Shown here: in pieces, positions 1 to 5,870 of the stretch
Position numbering within the stretch: the first letter of the stretch is position 1
Layout: every line of letters begins with the position of its first letter
Source: Chloroflexota bacterium
GTDB taxonomy: Bacteria > Chloroflexota > Dehalococcoidia > UBA3495
Reading direction: 5' to 3'
Assembly (NCBI GenBank): GCA_022571575.1
Contig: JACZXN010000116.1
Span: forward strand, 1-6,124
Length of the DNA: 6,124 nucleotides
Made by a program: the position numbers and the translations under genes
The notes under the pieces: generated by a model
Databases searched by the model: none
What the model was told of the DNA's origin: nothing
The model's input: the letters and a program-made list of their open reading frames with translations, nothing else

Positions 1-855
1 GAAAACCTGGCGGCGCCAACGGAGTCGGTGGTGTGTTGCCGCCCGCTTCGCAACTCCACCCTTTGGCGGCAGTCGCTGACCCGCAGCCCGAACCGGGTGA
101 CCGTGGGCGACTGGAACGGCATGGGCCTCTCCAGCCTTGCGTCGGCCAGGGTGCGCGGTGGCGTTCGCGCCTGGGAAGTGGACCGGTTGCACCTGCGAGA
201 ATCAGACCAGACGTTGGACCTGCTGGAACAGGTGGTCCGCGCCGCCGGGGCTCGCGGCGCGGAAAAAGTTTTCCTCCGAGTACCCAGCGACGCCCAGATA
301 GTGGATGAGGCGCGGAAAGCAGGTTTTTTCACCTACTACGAGGAGATTCATCTTACGGGGCGCGAATGGCTAACGGACGACGCAAACGTCACCGGTCATC
401 AGGCCCAAGATTTTGGTGGATATTCAGCCGAGGACCGCGCCAAACCGGATAGCCATGCCTTGTTCCAGTTATACTGCGCGGCAACTCCCCAGCAGGTACG
501 GGAGGGGATCGGTCTGACCTTCGACCAGTGGCGGGATTCCCAGGAGCAGCCGCGGCCGCATAGAAACGAAAAGGTCCTGAAATTCGATGGAAAGATCGTT
601 GGCTGGCAGATGCGGGACACCTTCGGTGGCACAACCGCGGGGCAGGTGGTGGGCCATCCCGACCGCCCAGACATCATGCCCCATCTGGTTCAAATGTCTC
701 GTGGGATACAAAATTGGCTGGTTCCAAGCTATCAGGAACATGCCGCCGTCTTGCTGGCCCGGCGGGGCCTGCACGAGGCCGGACGCTATACTATGTTGAT
801 CAAGACGGTGACGGTACCGGTGGAGAATCGCGAATTCGCCTACTTGGAGGCGTGA
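1..855 (+). CDS. GNAT-fold acetyltransferase-like protein, 5'-partial
   Basis: The reading frame is open from the first base of the window to a TGA at 853-855, so the gene probably begins upstream; the GTG codons at 28 and 31 have no special support as starts. The first half (roughly the segment encoded by 120-360) reads like a GNAT core: a strand with GLSSLASARV and VRAWEVDRLHL, a helix LLEQVVRAAGARGAEKVFLRV, then the helix-strand IVDEARKAGFFTYYEEIHL. The second half shows a weaker repeat of this plan (DGKIVGWQMRDTFGG, then VPSYQEHAAVLLARRGLHEAG), suggesting a tandem GNAT protein. A clear acetyl-CoA binding signature (Q/R-x-x-G-x-G/A) is not visible in either half, so catalysis is uncertain and no substrate can be named. 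It ends 2 nt before the ATPase gene and carries that gene's ribosome binding site in its last codons, so the two are probably cotranscribed. The fold assignment is from pattern recognition and is moderate in confidence. Confidence 0.6.
   Translation, partial: ENLAAPTESVVCCRPLRNSTLWRQSLTRSPNRVTVGDWNGMGLSSLASARVRGGVRAWEVDRLHLRESDQTLDLLEQVVRAAGARGAEKVFLRVPSDAQIVDEARKAGFFTYYEEIHLTGREWLTDDANVTGHQAQDFGGYSAEDRAKPDSHALFQLYCAATPQQVREGIGLTFDQWRDSQEQPRPHRNEKVLKFDGKIVGWQMRDTFGGTTAGQVVGHPDRPDIMPHLVQMSRGIQNWLVPSYQEHAAVLLARRGLHEAGRYTMLIKTVTVPVENREFAYLEA
846..850 (+). promoter_or_regulatory. Shine-Dalgarno site for the R3H ATPase (fixes a TTG start)
   Basis: GGAGG lies within the last codons of the upstream GNAT-like gene and ends 7 nt before TTG 858. 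The in-frame GTG at 852 is only 1 nt away and the GTG at 867 is 16 nt away, so TTG 858 is the best spaced start. Termination of the upstream gene at 855 next to this site suggests translational coupling. Confidence 0.7.
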
Positions 856-857
856 TA

Positions 858-2573
858 TTGGCAACGGTGCAGAAACAGCTTTCGGAAACCGGGCGCGAGA
901 GGGAGCAGGAAGAACTGGACCTGGTGCTGAATGTGCTGCCTGTGAGCGTCGCGGAGGTCTTGCGGGCCCGGGACGACCTGGACCAACTGCTTGAGATCGT
1001 GCTGGACCTTGGACGGTTTCCCGAGGCCCGATTTGTCTCCGAGGAAGTCGACCTCAGCGAGAATCCCGTTACCGCCGAAGACCTGCAGAACGTGATCGAG
1101 CAGATCGGCGAGTTTGGCGATGACAACCGGGCCGGCATCGAGCGCACCCTCCACCGAATCTCGGCCATCCGCAACCGGAAAGGACAGGTTATAGGCATCA
1201 CCTGCCGGGTGGGCCGGGCGGTCTTCGGAACCATCAAGATCATCGAGGACCTGGCCTTCTCTGGCAAGAATATCCTGCTCTTGGGCCGCCCCGGCGTGGG
1301 CAAGACCACCATGCTGCGGGAGATGGCCCGGGTCCTGTCTCAAGAAGCCAGGAAGCGGGTTATCATCGTCGATACCTCCAACGAGATTGCCGGTGACGGC
1401 GATGTGCCCCACCCGGCCATCGGCCGCTCCCGGCGCATGCAGGTGCGGACGCCATCGCAACAGCACAGTGTGATGATTGAGGCGGTGGAAAATCATATGC
1501 CTGAGACCATCATCATCGATGAGATGGGCACGGAGCAGGAAACGGCTGCCGCCCGGACCATCGCTGAACGCGGCGTGCAACTGATTGCCACGGCCCACGG
1601 CAACACCCTGGACAACTTGATCATGAACCCCACATTGTCGGACTTGGTGGGCGGAATTCAGACCGTGACCCTGGGAGACCAGGAAGCCCGGTATCGGGGC
1701 ACCCAGAAGACCGTACTGGAGCGCAAAGCACCCCCGACCTTCGACGTTGTGGTGGAGATTCAAGGCTGGGACCGTCTGGCCGTCCATGACAATGTCGATC
1801 AAGTGGTCGACCAATGGCTGCGGGGCTACCCCATCGCGCCCGAGGTACGCTGGCTGGGCGAGGACGGCGACGTGAAACGCAGCCAGGAGCAGGTCAGGAT
1901 CAGCGAGGCCAAACCTGGTTCCTGGCAGCCCGAAAGCCGGCGGCAGAGCCGGCCTGGGAGCCGGACAGCCCAAGGCCAGGTGGCAACGCCGTCATTGGCC
2001 TCAGGGACCGAGTCCCCGGATTCAAATTCCAAACAAGCTGAAGTGCGGGTGTTCCTATTTGGGGTTGGCCGTGACAAGCTCGAGGCCGCCGCCGCGGAAT
2101 CCGGGACCGTGGTGCATATCGTGAATGAACTTCGGCGGGCCGACGTGGTCTTGACCACCAAGACCCACTACCGCCGGGGCTCTCAGTTGGTCCGCATCGC
2201 CGAGTCCAGCGGCACTCCGGTGTGCGTGCTCCGGAAGAACACCATGCCTCAGTTGCACGAGTTTCTAGATACGGTGATCAAGGACTGGCACAGCAGTGGC
2301 AATGGCCGGGGCCACGGTAATATGCCCGATCTGGGAAACGATGACGACGGAACTCCCTTTACCGGCCAAAACGGCTCTCCCGCCATGGAAAAAGCCATGG
2401 ACGAAGCGGAAGAGGCCGCCAACCGGGTCTTGGCCGGCGAGCAGACCGTACACCTAGACCCCCAACGTTCCTATATCCGAAGGTTGCAGCACCTGTTGGG
2501 ACAACGCTACAACGTGGCCTCCGTCAGCCAGGGCCGAGAGCCGGAACGGGCCGTCATGTTCTACCGGGTCTAA
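858..2573 (+). CDS. R3H-domain AAA ATPase, Ycf45/SpoIIIAA-like
   Basis: This is a 571-residue P-loop ATPase with a C-terminal nucleic-acid-binding R3H-like domain, the arrangement known from Ycf45-type proteins of cyanobacteria, plastids and Chloroflexota; its ATPase part resembles SpoIIIAA. Visible parts in order: an N-terminal region (about 1-120) with LNVLPVSVAEVL; Walker A GRPGVGKTT at 143-151 with Lys149; Walker B TIIIDE at 217-222 with Asp221 and Glu222; a sensor-like ATAHGNTLDNL; a Ser/Arg/Gln-rich linker at about 340-393 of low complexity; a second folded region at about 394-480 beginning EVRVFLFGVG; and a final R3H-like segment with R541-x3-H545 (RRLQH) followed by SVSQGREPERAV. The TTG start is chosen for its well-spaced GGAGG. 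The frame remains open further upstream, but only as overlap with the preceding gene. The cellular role is not known from sequence; ATP-dependent work on RNA or single-stranded DNA is an inference from the domains. It lies between the GNAT-like gene and tmk, probably in one transcript. Confidence 0.88.
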   Translation: MATVQKQLSETGREREQEELDLVLNVLPVSVAEVLRARDDLDQLLEIVLDLGRFPEARFVSEEVDLSENPVTAEDLQNVIEQIGEFGDDNRAGIERTLHRISAIRNRKGQVIGITCRVGRAVFGTIKIIEDLAFSGKNILLLGRPGVGKTTMLREMARVLSQEARKRVIIVDTSNEIAGDGDVPHPAIGRSRRMQVRTPSQQHSVMIEAVENHMPETIIIDEMGTEQETAAARTIAERGVQLIATAHGNTLDNLIMNPTLSDLVGGIQTVTLGDQEARYRGTQKTVLERKAPPTFDVVVEIQGWDRLAVHDNVDQVVDQWLRGYPIAPEVRWLGEDGDVKRSQEQVRISEAKPGSWQPESRRQSRPGSRTAQGQVATPSLASGTESPDSNSKQAEVRVFLFGVGRDKLEAAAAESGTVVHIVNELRRADVVLTTKTHYRRGSQLVRIAESSGTPVCVLRKNTMPQLHEFLDTVIKDWHSSGNGRGHGNMPDLGNDDDGTPFTGQNGSPAMEKAMDEAEEAANRVLAGEQTVHLDPQRSYIRRLQHLLGQRYNVASVSQGREPERAVMFYRV

Positions 2574-2597
2574 CGACGTAGTTGGGCGTCGAGTAAG

Positions 2598-3203
2598 ATG
2601 GCCTGTTTTATCGCATTCGAAGGCGGCGACGGGTCGGGCAAGAGCACCCAGGTCCGCTCCCTGTTGCGCCGCCTGCGCCGCCGCGGCGTCAAGGTCCTCC
2701 ACACCCGCGAGCCTGGGGGCACTCCACTTGGCCAGTCCCTGCGGCGCCTGCTGAAATCGGGCGAGACCATGGCCCCCATGAGTGAGTTGATGCTCTTTGA
2801 GGCGGCGCGCGCCCAGTTGGTCCAACAGGTGATCAGGCCCTTCTTAGACCAGGGCGGGGTGGTGATCGCCGACCGTTTCACCAGCTCCACCATGGCCTAC
2901 CAAGGCTACGGACGGGGATTGGACCGTGAGTTGATCGAGCGGTTGAACCGGGAAGCCACCGGAGGACTGGAGCCGGACCTGACCGTGCTGCTCGACCTGC
3001 CTGTTGAGACGGCCCTAGCCCGGAAAGGTGGGGGGAATAGCGACAAATTCGATAACGCTCCGGTCGACTTCCACCGCAAGATTCGCCGGGGCTACAGCGC
3101 TCTGGCCGCTTCAGACCCAGGGGGGTGGCTGGTGCTGGACGGTCAGCGACCTCCCGAAGAGCTGAGCCGGGAGATTTGGAGCAAAGTGCAAACGATATTG
3201 TAG
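2598..3203 (+). CDS. tmk: Thymidylate kinase (dTMP kinase)
   Basis: Thymidylate kinase phosphorylates dTMP to dTDP with ATP in the cytoplasm, an essential step of dTTP synthesis. The 201-residue length is normal for the family. Motifs are complete: P-loop GGDGSGKST at 9-17 with Lys15, the REPGGTPLG segment from 37, the DRF motif at 92-94 followed by TSSTMAYQG, and a LID region around 142-153 (RKGGGNSDKFDN). The P-loop lacks an internal basic residue, and Arg142 and Lys143 are in the LID, as in bacterial type II enzymes; the usual DR-x-E of the LID reads DKFD here, a conservative variant. The ATG start is only weakly supported by a ribosome binding site, but the first beta strand (CFIAFEGGDG) follows it immediately. 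The gene begins 24 nt after the ATPase gene, and the cluster ends at the palindrome downstream. It is identified with confidence from the motifs. Confidence 0.96.
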   Translation: MACFIAFEGGDGSGKSTQVRSLLRRLRRRGVKVLHTREPGGTPLGQSLRRLLKSGETMAPMSELMLFEAARAQLVQQVIRPFLDQGGVVIADRFTSSTMAYQGYGRGLDRELIERLNREATGGLEPDLTVLLDLPVETALARKGGGNSDKFDNAPVDFHRKIRRGYSALAASDPGGWLVLDGQRPPEELSREIWSKVQTIL

Positions 3204-3231
3204 TCCGCTTTGTCTGGGTATCTGGAACAAG

Positions 3232-3261
3232 AAGAGGCCCTCCTGTACAGGAGGGCCTCTT
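3232..3261. terminator. Perfect palindrome, bidirectional Rho-independent terminator
   Basis: The left half AAGAGGCCCTCCTGT is followed at once by its exact reverse complement, giving a 13-bp GC-rich stem with a 4-nt GTAC loop. On the + strand a T-rich stretch follows (TAGTTTGCTTCTGTTGTT), so termination of the tmk transcript is well supported. It also lies 25 nt beyond the stop codon of the converging - strand selenoprotein gene. In that direction the tail is not T-rich, so termination there is less certain. Confidence 0.85.
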
Positions 3262-3286
3262 AGTTTGCTTCTGTTGTTAGGAAGGT

Positions 3287-3571
3287 TTAGTCGTCGGCCG
3301 GCGCCGGCTCGAGAGCCCCCAGCTTGGCGTCGATTACTTCGCGCATCTCCCGTACCCGCTTCAGGTCGGGGTAGATGTTGCCCTCGCCCTTCTTGTCGAA
3401 GATTCGCTCACCATTGAAGAAAACTTCCATGATGCCCTGTCCGCGGGGGGAGATAGCAATGGCAACGTCCGCGCCATAGTGCCGGAAAAATTCATTCGCC
3501 ATCCACGTGGCGACAGCGTGGTGCTGTCAACTTACGCAGTAAGTGATCTCTATCTGGAACTTTCCTTCCAT
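3287..3571 (-). CDS. SelW/SelT-like (Rdx family) selenoprotein, TGA read as selenocysteine
   Basis: The gene encodes a 94-residue thioredoxin-fold protein of the Rdx (SelW/SelT/SelH) family, small cytosolic proteins thought to act in thiol redox reactions. The frame starts at ATG 3569-3571 behind GGAGGAG, passes an in-frame TGA at 3527-3529 (codon 15) and stops at TAA 3287-3289. The residues before the TGA are MEGKFQIEITYCVS, so the TGA completes Cys12-Val-Ser-Sec15. This is the canonical CxxU of SelW, on the loop after the first beta strand. After it come a helix with ATWMANEFFRHYG (21-33), matching the A-x-WMA-x-E of Cys-containing bacterial Rdx proteins, then strands IMEVFFNGERIFDKK (47-61), G-x-G-N-I-Y-P and the final helix to about residue 84. 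A short acidic Pro/Ala tail ends the protein. A candidate SECIS hairpin follows the TGA. A conventional call would start at ATG 3502, which has no ribosome binding site and would delete the first strand and the redox motif. The selenocysteine reading is an inference from motif position, ribosome binding site, conserved frame and hairpin together; the Sec machinery genes must lie elsewhere in the genome. Confidence 0.9.
3496..3513 (-). promoter_or_regulatory. Candidate bacterial SECIS element
   Basis: In the - strand mRNA the segment UCGCCACGUGGAUGGCGA forms a 6-bp stem (UCGCCA with UGGCGA) capped by the 6-nt loop CGUGGA. The apical loop starts 19 nt after the UGA at 3529-3527 and has G at its second position. 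This matches the published general model for bacterial SECIS elements: a G among the first two loop bases and a loop roughly 16-37 nt from the UGA. The whole element is inside the coding region, as in bacteria. A competing hairpin (GACAGC with GCTGTC, 3528-3512) overlaps its 5' side. Confidence 0.7.
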
Positions 3572-3575
3572 CTGG

Positions 3576-3582
3576 CTCCTCC
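3576..3582 (-). promoter_or_regulatory. Shine-Dalgarno site of the selenoprotein gene
   Basis: On the - strand GGAGGAG precedes ATG 3571, with 6 nt between GGAGG and the ATG. It is among the strongest ribosome binding sites in the window and sets the start of translation upstream of the TGA. No comparable site precedes the inner ATG at 3502. Confidence 0.8.
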
Positions 3583-3608
3583 AAGTCGACCTGAATTTGG
3601 CTAACGCA

Positions 3609-3636
3609 AGTTTAGCGTATTACTCGGGCAAGTCAA
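3609..3636 (-). promoter_or_regulatory. Putative sigma70-type promoter of the selenoprotein gene
   Basis: On the - strand TTGACT (3636-3631, five of six consensus bases) is followed after 16 nt by TAAACT (3614-3609, four of six). Transcription would start near 3602, about 30 nt before the ATG. A 5-bp inverted repeat, GCTAA/TTAGC around a 7-nt spacer (3600-3616), overlaps the -10 element and the expected start point and could be an operator. The call is from consensus only. Confidence 0.45.
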
Positions 3637-3737
3637 CCCGATACCGGCGCCAACCTTACGGAATCGGGGAAAACGATCAGGAAGGGCCCAGCCGGATTTC
3701 GGCTAAACAATACGAAACCCCGACCTTCGGACCTGGT

Positions 3738-3761
3738 TGAGACCCTCGATGAGACCCTCTA
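3738..3761. repeat. 12-nt tandem repeat at the stop codon of the oxidoreductase gene
   Basis: TGAGACCCTCGA (3738-3749) is followed directly by TGAGACCCTCTA (3750-3761), identical at 11 of 12 positions. The second unit includes the TAG stop (read on the - strand) of the flavin oxidoreductase gene. It looks like a short slippage duplication. The rest of the 3572-3758 spacer holds the promoter above and a weak 5-bp hairpin (AGCCG/CGGCT) that is too short to call a terminator. Confidence 0.6.
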
Positions 3762-4760
3762 CAGGCGGGCGATGACCTCTTCCCCAAAGCGGCGGATGAT
3801 TACGTCGGGCTGGGGGCCGATGGCTGTTATCAAGAGGGCGTCCACACCGGCGCCGCCGATGGTGCGCACCTTTGCCAAACACTCGCCCGGTGTCCCAACC
3901 ACGGCGAACCGGCCGGCCAGGAAATCGGTCAGGCCCAGTTCGTCGCTGAGGGCCGCGTTGCGGGTCTCGCCCACCGCCTCATGCTCTGTGGGCAGATATT
4001 CCCCCTGAAGCACCATCACCGCCTCCCGCAGGTCCTCCGGGACGTTCTTGCCCTCCAGGGTGAACCGGAAGGCGTGGTGGCCCGATGCCGCCAGGGCCAT
4101 CTTGATCTCATCGACGGCTTCGTCGTGATCGTCGGCGATGTTGCACTTGGCGAAGGCCCAAACTTCGGCTGAGCCTTCGGACCTGCCCGCGGCGCGCTCT
4201 CCCTCTCTGATCCTTCCGATGGTGTCGGTCAGGTCCTCCGGGGCCAGGCCGGAGTGCACGATGACGGCGTCCGCGATCCCTCCGGCCAGGGCCAGGGACT
4301 TTGGCCCCTCAGCCGACATCAAGATGGGCACCGGGCTATCGGACCACTGGACGTGGATAGACTTCCCCTTGTATTCGAAGGGTTGTCCCGAGAGTATGGT
4401 CCGCAGCGCCTGCACGTATTCGTGGAGCGCGGCCAACCTGGCGGGACGCAGGCCCAGGTTGAGAACGGCGCTGTCTCCGCTGCCGATGCCCAAGAAGGCC
4501 CGCCCGCCGGAGAGTTCGTTCAGCGTCGCGATGGCCGATGCGGCCACCGCCGGATGCCGGGTGAGGGCGTTGGTTACCGTGGGACCCAGATGCACCCGGC
4601 TGGTGGCGTTGGCGACGACGCTCAAGCTCACGTAGAGCTCCCGCCACAGGGACTGGGAGTCGGGGATGCCGATGTAGTCGAAGCCCAGGTCCTCGGCCAG
4701 CTTGGCGCTGACGGCCAGATCCTTCAAGTCGTGGGGAACGATGGCAACTCCGAATCTCAT
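3759..4760 (-). CDS. LLM-class flavin-dependent oxidoreductase
   Basis: This is a 333-residue member of the luciferase-like TIM-barrel superfamily, whose members use FMN or F420 as cofactor. Visible features: the opening strand MRFGVAIVP; the helix AKLAEDLGFDYIGIPD (19-34); GPTVTNALTRHPAVAASAIATL from about 59, with the RHP at 68-70; NELSGGRAFLGIGSGDS (81-97); and a barrel that closes near ITAIGPQPDVIIRRFGEE. The TNALTRHP and LGIGSGDS segments resemble F420-dependent Mer-like enzymes, but a flavin monooxygenase is equally possible and the substrate cannot be told. The start is ATG 4758-4760, with GGGGAG 5 nt upstream; the frame continues upstream only as a shadow of the next gene. Its ATG overlaps the TGA of the upstream membrane-protein gene (ATGA), so translation is probably coupled. 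Large families of such enzymes are known from SAR202-type Chloroflexota, which suits the proposed origin. Confidence 0.92.
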   Translation of the reverse strand: MRFGVAIVPHDLKDLAVSAKLAEDLGFDYIGIPDSQSLWRELYVSLSVVANATSRVHLGPTVTNALTRHPAVAASAIATLNELSGGRAFLGIGSGDSAVLNLGLRPARLAALHEYVQALRTILSGQPFEYKGKSIHVQWSDSPVPILMSAEGPKSLALAGGIADAVIVHSGLAPEDLTDTIGRIREGERAAGRSEGSAEVWAFAKCNIADDHDEAVDEIKMALAASGHHAFRFTLEGKNVPEDLREAVMVLQGEYLPTEHEAVGETRNAALSDELGLTDFLAGRFAVVGTPGECLAKVRTIGGAGVDALLITAIGPQPDVIIRRFGEEVIARL

Positions 4761-5851
4761 GCGCTCTCCCCGGATAAGGCCTGGCCAACGGGGGCGGCGG
4801 TTGTCGCCGCGCTCGCGGCCAGACGGTTCAGATACCGCGCCTGCCTCAGGTTTGTGAAAGTGTAGATGACGATACACAGACCCAGCAATGCCTCGGGCAC
4901 CTCCGAGCCCCGGGGGCCGGAGTTGAAGTGGTCCATGAACAGCCTGGGGATATTGGCGGTCTGCCAGAGGTCGCCGGTGCGCCAGACCATGATCAAAAGC
5001 AGCGCCGGGGCCAACGTCAATGACGGCAGGACCAGTCTCATCCGGTCGCTCAATCCCCGGAGGTTGGCGGTGAAGCGCCACAGTCCTCCGGTCAGGCCAA
5101 GGACGCTGCCCCAGAAGAGGGCTTCGAAGATGACGTTGTTGGCGAAGTTCACGTTATGGATGGTGGTCTCTTCTTGGAAATTTATGTCTTTCAGGGCAGA
5201 AGGCGTGCCCCAGCCCACCAGCCGCTGGCCCCAACTGATCTCTTCCATCGCGCCCAAGAACAGGCCCACCGCCAGAACCAGGTAGAAATATCTCACCGCC
5301 CGGTGTCTGGTGATTCGCAGCGACCAGGCCGCCGCGCCGGCGGCCGCTGCTCCGGCCAGGTAGGCGCCCACCGACCACCACTCGCTGAGGCCGTCTTCGC
5401 TCTCCAGCCACCCGACCTCAAGGTAGGTCCGCAGGGACCAATGGGCCACCACGGCGAAGACCAACACCCCGAACAGTCCCAGGAAGAAGACGAGTCCGTG
5501 GCGGTCTGGGGACAGCGTATCGTCGTTTCCCCCTGAGACGATGGGCCGTAGGGTCCGCGTCAACTTTGAGCGCAGGGTCCCGTTGCCCAGGGGCAGCGTG
5601 ATGGCCGCCACCGTGAGTCCGGCCCAACCCCAGGCGTCGATGCCGTCCCTCACGGCGTCCGCGGTCGCCGGCGAAAGCACGTTGGGACCGGAATGGGATA
5701 TCTCCACCAGCCACTCCACCGCCGAGAACACCGCCCCGTCGAAGGCCAGCAGAAGTAAGCCCAGGACCAAGCCGAACGATCCCATGGCCGTCCACAGGGC
5801 GGACGCGCCGTAGATGGACGGTGGCTGAGATTGGGGGTGGTTGGCGGCCAT
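4757..5851 (-). CDS. Polytopic membrane protein with EEISWGQR motif, function unknown
   Basis: The 364-residue protein has about eight hydrophobic segments: near 19-42, 72-89, 119-137, 157-178, 186-202, 235-258, 275-295 and 325-345. Conserved-looking polar motifs lie at their edges: ESEDGLSEWW (150-159), MEEISWGQR (202-210) at the end of the fifth segment, and NFQEETTIHN (224-233) with His232. I recall this combination (EDG-x-x-EW, EEISWGQR, N-x-Q-x-E then HN) from uncharacterised bacterial membrane proteins, but cannot name a family. The acidic pair, Arg and His close to the membrane might form an active or metal site; that is inference. ATG 5849-5851 is chosen because it follows the aroC stop by 19 nt and precedes the first hydrophobic segment. 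It has no clear ribosome binding site, and Met23 is an alternative. A longer frame reaches back into aroC but would overlap it throughout. The gene ends in an ATGA overlap with the flavin oxidoreductase gene. Confidence 0.8.
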   Translation of the reverse strand: MAANHPQSQPPSIYGASALWTAMGSFGLVLGLLLLAFDGAVFSAVEWLVEISHSGPNVLSPATADAVRDGIDAWGWAGLTVAAITLPLGNGTLRSKLTRTLRPIVSGGNDDTLSPDRHGLVFFLGLFGVLVFAVVAHWSLRTYLEVGWLESEDGLSEWWSVGAYLAGAAAAGAAAWSLRITRHRAVRYFYLVLAVGLFLGAMEEISWGQRLVGWGTPSALKDINFQEETTIHNVNFANNVIFEALFWGSVLGLTGGLWRFTANLRGLSDRMRLVLPSLTLAPALLLIMVWRTGDLWQTANIPRLFMDHFNSGPRGSEVPEALLGLCIVIYTFTNLRQARYLNRLAASAATTAAPVGQALSGESA

Positions 5852-5870
5852 GGTTAACCAGGCGGCGGGG

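Noticed and set aside
840..1973. Long - strand ORF of 377 codons
   Set aside because: It lies opposite the R3H ATPase gene, whose frame has clear P-loop motifs; the His/Gly/Pro-rich translation is typical of a GC-rich antisense shadow.
3287..3502. A 71-residue protein starting at ATG 3502 as the real gene product
   Set aside because: No ribosome binding site precedes this ATG, it lies within the hairpin after the TGA, and the product would lack the first beta strand and redox motif of its family. The start at 3571 explains all of these.
3287..3571. Pseudogene explanation: a Rdx gene broken by a nonsense mutation
   Set aside because: The TGA is the only interruption, stands exactly at the selenocysteine position, is followed by a SECIS-like hairpin, and the frame on both sides is intact.
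3692..3706. Short hairpin AGCCG/CGGCT downstream of the oxidoreductase as a terminator
   Set aside because: The stem is only 5 bp and no T-run follows closely on the - strand.
3543..3740. A 65-residue + strand ORF in the spacer
   Set aside because: It overlaps the promoter, ribosome binding site and start of the selenoprotein gene on the other strand, has no visible ribosome binding site, and resembles no known protein.
4761..5081. N-terminal extension of the flavin oxidoreductase to 440 residues
   Set aside because: The extension overlaps the membrane-protein gene in another frame and has no homologous look, while ATG 4760 has a good ribosome binding site and begins the family's first strand.
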